From Gemmataceae bacterium (GTDB lineage: Bacteria; Planctomycetota; Planctomycetia; Gemmatales; Gemmataceae), in the NCBI GenBank assembly GCA_947490035.1, contig CANLGS010000113.1, positions 1 through 8,826 of the forward strand: a stretch of DNA of 8,826 nucleotides. The letters are read 5' to 3'. The notes beneath the pieces are model-generated. The model ran no database searches. It saw only the letters and a list, made by a program, of their open reading frames with translations, and was not told the DNA's origin. The stretch's first letter is position 1. Every line of letters starts with the position of its first letter. The position numbers and the translations under genes are program-made. This document shows positions 5,914 to 8,826 of this stretch, piece by piece.

Positions 5914-7299
5914 CTACGCCAGCGGGATGTCCTTGAACTCGAACGTCACCTCGTGCGTGACGGTGTGCCACTCGGTCAGCACGAGTTTGGCCGGCGCGCC
6001 GAGCTTCGGGCCGGGCTGACCGGTGCGGCGGTCGTTCGGCCCGTACATGATCGTCATCTGCAAGCCGCCGGGGACGTGGTTGCTCGCCTGCAACCCGTAA
6101 CTGAAGTACCGCGTGCCCTTCTCGTCCATCAGCTCGATGCGCTGCTGGATGTTGTTCGCCCACATGTAGTCGTCGCCGCGGCGCGGGTCCACCGGCACGC
6201 GGCTCCTCGCGGTCACGTTCACCAGGTACACGCCCTTCGTGTTCGCGTCCTCGTCCACGGCCGTCAGTTCCAGATCGGCCGTGCGCCCGGCGAACGTCTG
6301 CTTCTTCACCTTCAGCGGGTCCGCGATCACCACCTCCGGCGACGTGCCCGACAGCAGTTCGACCCGCACCCGGCCCTTCAGCGTCTTGATGCTCGTCGCG
6401 CCGCGGTCGGCGCGGACGAGGTTCACGCTCATCGACATGTTGTGCGAGCGGCTGCCGCGGTTGTAGTACCCGGAGCGGTACTCGTTGTCGTTGCGATCGC
6501 GCGGCGGCATCAGCGAGCCGCCGAGGTTGTCCGTCACCACCAGCAGTTCCGGCTGCGAGATGCCGAGCATCGGGTTCTTCGGCTCCGAGTTCACCTGGAA
6601 GCTCAGGCTCATGTACTCCTGCACGCGGTTGTTCCCGCCGCGCTTGCTGATGCCGGACAACTGCACGCTGCGGTTCGACTGAATGTTGGTCGCGATGAAC
6701 CGGAACGGCCCGGCGTAGGCCGAGTACGGGTTCACCGCGTCCTGGGTGTAGATGCGGACGGTGTCGTCTTCGTACTCGGTCTGGACGGTAAGCCCGGCCG
6801 CGTTCGCGACGGCGTCGATGGCCTGCCAGAACGGGGTGTTGTTGAACTCGAACGAGTGCTTCGTCTCCGACGACTCGCCGAACTCGATCTTGTACCCGGT
6901 CTGTTTGGCGATGTCGTCGATGATCTGCTTGGCGGTCCGGTCCTTCGCGGACAGCGTAACCCGCTTGGGCGAAACGAGCCGGTCGTGGTCCATCCGCTTG
7001 ACGAGCACCGCGAGCCGGCGTTGCACTTCGGGGTTGTCGGTGCTGTGCAGCACGCGGCGCATGAACGGCAGCGCCTTCTCGCCCTTCGCGGCGAGGTCGA
7101 GGCCGGCTTTCTCGCGTGTGCGCCAGTCTTCGGACGCGAGGTCTTTGATGAGCTGCTCGACGGCCGCGTCGCCCGGCCCCTCCGCGACCAGAGGCATCGA
7201 GGCCGGCGAGGTGGGGGCGTAGTCGATCTCTTTCCCGCCGACCGCGTAAGTCGCGACGATCAGCAACCCGAACACCGCGGTGAAGACCGTCGCGCGCAT
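5914..7299 (-). CDS. Exported or membrane-anchored HEAT-like / STN-like domain protein
   Basis: With the ATG at 7299 this is a 461-residue protein. The N-terminus MRATVFTAVFGLLIVATYAVGG is a signal peptide or single membrane anchor. Residues about 45-102 look like a HEAT-type helical repeat: AVEQLIKDLASEDWRTREKA, then GEKALPFMRRVL and PEVQRRLAVLVKRM. Residues about 113-185 (VTLSAKDRTAKQIIDDIAKQ, then FWQAIDAVANAAGL) resemble the STN/secretin-N fold, used at secretin and TonB-receptor N-termini. The rest is mainly predicted beta strand without a motif I recognise, and no secretin pore domain follows. The open frame extends to an ATG at 7386, but GAGG six bases before 7299 and the immediate signal sequence favour the inner start. 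Its role is unknown; an envelope-located scaffold or binding protein is a guess. It converges on the hydrolase, with no operon partner in view. Confidence 0.75.
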   Translation of the reverse strand: MRATVFTAVFGLLIVATYAVGGKEIDYAPTSPASMPLVAEGPGDAAVEQLIKDLASEDWRTREKAGLDLAAKGEKALPFMRRVLHSTDNPEVQRRLAVLVKRMDHDRLVSPKRVTLSAKDRTAKQIIDDIAKQTGYKIEFGESSETKHSFEFNNTPFWQAIDAVANAAGLTVQTEYEDDTVRIYTQDAVNPYSAYAGPFRFIATNIQSNRSVQLSGISKRGGNNRVQEYMSLSFQVNSEPKNPMLGISQPELLVVTDNLGGSLMPPRDRNDNEYRSGYYNRGSRSHNMSMSVNLVRADRGATSIKTLKGRVRVELLSGTSPEVVIADPLKVKKQTFAGRTADLELTAVDEDANTKGVYLVNVTARSRVPVDPRRGDDYMWANNIQQRIELMDEKGTRYFSYGLQASNHVPGGLQMTIMYGPNDRRTGQPGPKLGAPAKLVLTEWHTVTHEVTFEFKDIPLA

Positions 7300-7305
7300 G
7301 TGCAA

Positions 7306-7309
7306 CCTC
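7306..7309 (-). promoter_or_regulatory. Ribosome binding site GAGG deciding the 7299 start
   Basis: On the minus strand CGAGG is followed by TTGCAC and then ATG at 7299. The alternative ATG at 7386 would add 29 residues, rich in Arg and Ser, in front of the hydrophobic signal segment. The inner start is therefore preferred. Confidence 0.6.
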
Positions 7310-7357
7310 GGGGACCGGTCGGGGGAGTTACTCGGAACGGATCGCGAACACGGGTCT

Positions 7358-7386
7358 AGCCTACCAGCGCGTTTGAGCGTCCTCAA
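7358..7386 (-). promoter_or_regulatory. Candidate promoter for the HEAT/STN gene
   Basis: On the minus strand TTGAGG (7381-7386) and TAGGCT (7358-7363) are separated by exactly 17 bp, fair matches to -35 and weak matches to -10 consensus. Initiation near 7351 would lie inside the longer reading frame and so also argues for the start at 7299. The -10 match is only three of six, so this is tentative. Confidence 0.3.
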
Positions 7387-7771
7387 GGGTGCGGCAACCG
7401 ACCCGTTACGTGATTTTGTAAAGAAGTGTTCAAGCCTGACGCGGCCGTGGGATGGCCCGCCTACGCCGACAACGCGGGTCGTGCGGCCTGTCGCGTGCGC
7501 GCCGCTCCCAGGCGGGATTGGGTAGTTAGAGGGGGTCAGAGTGCCAGAGTGCCACTCTTGGTCTTGGCATTCTGGGTCGGAAGCTGCCGATTAGTGAACG
7601 TATTTACACATTATCGCCGCGCGGAATTGGCGGCACCCGCAGAAAGGAGCGCGAGGGCACCGGCACGAGTTCGAGAGGCGCGAGTAAAGCGGACGTGTTC
7701 CACCTTTCCCGCGCGCGGTTGGGCTGATAGACTCCAGCGGTCAAAACTCTTTCCACCCGGGCCCGTTACTC
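7387..7771. other. Gene-free spacer between the HEAT/STN gene and the methyltransferase
   Basis: About 385 bp separate the divergent HEAT/STN and methyltransferase genes. An open frame at 7426-7854 on the plus strand (142 codons) has no recognisable protein features and overlaps the methyltransferase start, so I treat it as spurious. The spacer contains a small tandem/inverted repeat (7537-7574). A poor -10-like TAGACT at 7728-7733 has no good -35. No tRNA or other RNA gene was recognised. Confidence 0.6.
7537..7574. repeat. Octamer direct repeat with inverted partner
   Basis: AGAGTGCC occurs twice in tandem (7538-7545 and 7546-7553). CAGAGTGCCA (7537-7546) then pairs with TGGCATTCTG (7565-7574) at 9 of 10 positions, enclosing a short loop. 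This is a small version of the tandem-plus-inverted arrangement at the gene ends, but here in a spacer between two divergent genes. Confidence 0.7.
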
Positions 7772-8826
7772 ATGGAAGTGCAGAACCCGGCTCTTACCGA
7801 GATCGAGGAACTCGATCAGCAATCCGTCGCGCGGTGGGGCGCCAAGGTTGTTGAAACGAAATCCCTGACGCGGTCTTTGGTGAGCTTCCAGGGCAACAAG
7901 ACTCGTCCCGTGTACGGTGGTACAAGTACAAGGAAGGATTTTCGGCATCGCTGGTTGAACACTTCCTGCAACAGAACGGCATCACGAGCGGAACGGTTCT
8001 CGACCCGTTCGCGGGTAGCGGCACGACACTGTTCGCCGCGAGTGGGCTTGGCTTGAACACAGAGGGGATCGAACTCCTGCCAATCGGGCAAGAACTCATC
8101 GCGACCCGGCGCACGATCGAGACGGAGTTCACGGAATCCGATGTCCGCGCCCTCCGACGGTGGGCGTTGGAGTGTCCGTGGGAAACGTGCCCGGCGGTCG
8201 CCAAACTCCCGGAATTGCGAATCACGAAAGACGCGTATCCCGACGCGACGCGGGAGGGGATCGAGCGTTACCTCGCCGCGATTCAGCAAGAGAACACGCG
8301 GGTGCAGGCCGTTTTGCGATTCGCGCTGTTGTGTGTGTTGGAGTCAGTGAGTTACACACGAAAAGACGGGCAGTACCTCCGTTGGGACTACCGCTCCTCG
8401 CGAACGAGCGGCGGCAAGACGTTCGACAAAGGGGAGATTCTCGAATTTCGGAACGCGATCCGCGCGAAACTCAAGGACATGGTCGCCGACATCGCGCCGA
8501 CACAGCCGGTCAGCCTGTTTGACGACGACGGTTCTCGCGGGGCAATTCAGCTTCACAACGGGTCTTGCCTCGACATCTTGCCTCGGCTGGAAGCAAACGC
8601 ATACGACGCGCTCATCACGTCTCCCCCCTACTGCAACCGCTACGACTACACGCGAACCTACGCACTCGAACTCGCGCTGCTCGGTGTTGACGAGGCGGGA
8701 CTGACACACCTCCGTCAAGAGATGCTGAGTTGCACGGTCGAGAATCGCGCGAAGGATTTGTTGCAACTCAACGCGGAGTGGGCGACGGCCGTCGCCGTCG
8801 CGGACGAACACAGCTTATTGCAAGCG
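7772..8826 (+). pseudogene. DNA methyltransferase (SPPY type, probable m4C), frameshifted and cut by the window edge
   Basis: Codons 1-48 are read from the ATG at 7772 and end at [11 protein letters not shown] (7915). The homologous continuation, [20 protein letters not shown], lies one frame back, starting at 7915, and stays open to the last base. Restoring one C after 7915 gives a continuous product of about 352 visible residues. It contains a motif X-like segment ([11 protein letters not shown]), SAM motif DPFAGSGTT (8002-8028), a 200-residue middle part that could recognise the target, and the catalytic motif [12 protein letters not shown] from 8620. SPPY favours N4-cytosine methylation over N6-adenine; the order X-I-middle-IV is alpha-like. 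No ATG, GTG or TTG in the second frame precedes motif I, so neither frame alone makes an active enzyme. The ATG has no Shine-Dalgarno sequence. Codon use (TTG, AGT, TCA, CGA) looks less GC-biased than in the neighbours, hinting at transfer. It may be part of a restriction-modification system continuing to the right, or a solitary enzyme. A sequencing error is possible. Confidence 0.82.

Noticed and set aside
5953..7359. 468-codon plus-strand open frame opposite the HEAT/STN gene
   Set aside because: Composition is His/Arg/Val-rich with no domains; the minus-strand frame has a signal sequence, RBS and plausible domains.
7300..7386. Upstream ATG at 7386 as start of the HEAT/STN protein
   Set aside because: It would place 29 Arg/Ser-rich residues before the signal segment, has no better RBS, and lies upstream of the candidate transcription start.
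7426..7854. 142-codon plus-strand open frame in the spacer
   Set aside because: No recognisable motif, high Arg/Ala content, and overlap with the methyltransferase N-terminus whose sequence is clearly homologous to methyltransferases.
7906..7920. Programmed -1 ribosomal frameshift in the methyltransferase
   Set aside because: The bases around 7915 (GTGTACGG) do not form an X XXY YYZ slippery heptamer and no strong downstream stem was evident, so a plain deletion or sequence error is more likely.

Overview
The window is high-GC bacterial chromosome. Conserved translation genes, a large exported PHP-type hydrolase with EF-hand loops, a HEAT-plus-STN-like exported protein, and spacers full of short tandem and inverted repeats all point to a planctomycete, most likely of the Gemmata group. 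That assignment is inference from gene style; no rRNA or other phylogenetic marker is present.

Layout. Positions 1-155 are a repeat field: twelve perfect copies of an 8-bp unit, followed by a degenerate array of the same unit in the opposite orientation. Positions 158-3159 on the minus strand hold def, fmt and rsmB, the classic bacterial order. Peptide deformylase and Met-tRNA formyltransferase put on and remove the N-formyl group of initiator methionine, and RsmB methylates 16S rRNA. fmt and rsmB overlap by 4 bp (ATGA); def and fmt are separated by about 100 bp of heptamer repeats folded as an inverted repeat. A clear extended -10 promoter lies just upstream of def. Positions 3160-3341 form a divergent spacer with two small hairpins. 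Positions 3342-5744 on the plus strand encode an 800-residue exported CehA/McbA-type metallohydrolase with an EF-hand pair inside the catalytic domain. A convergent minus-strand gene (5914-7299) encodes a membrane-anchored or secreted protein with a HEAT-like segment and an STN/secretin-N-like segment. The two convergent genes are separated by a near-perfect inverted repeat with 44-bp arms. Positions 7300-7771 contain no credible gene but carry another small tandem/inverted repeat. From 7772 to the window end runs a DNA methyltransferase of the SPPY type, broken by a one-base frameshift near its start and cut off by the window edge.

The most striking pattern is at the 3' ends of genes. Every gene end that is not overlapped by the next gene (rsmB, def, the hydrolase, the HEAT/STN gene) is followed within about 0-13 nt by a purine-rich tandem repeat that reappears in inverted orientation, with unit sizes of 7, 8 and about 10 bp. 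The units differ in sequence but share this arrangement. The protein-coding content itself is mostly ordinary; the accessory element is the methyltransferase at the right edge.
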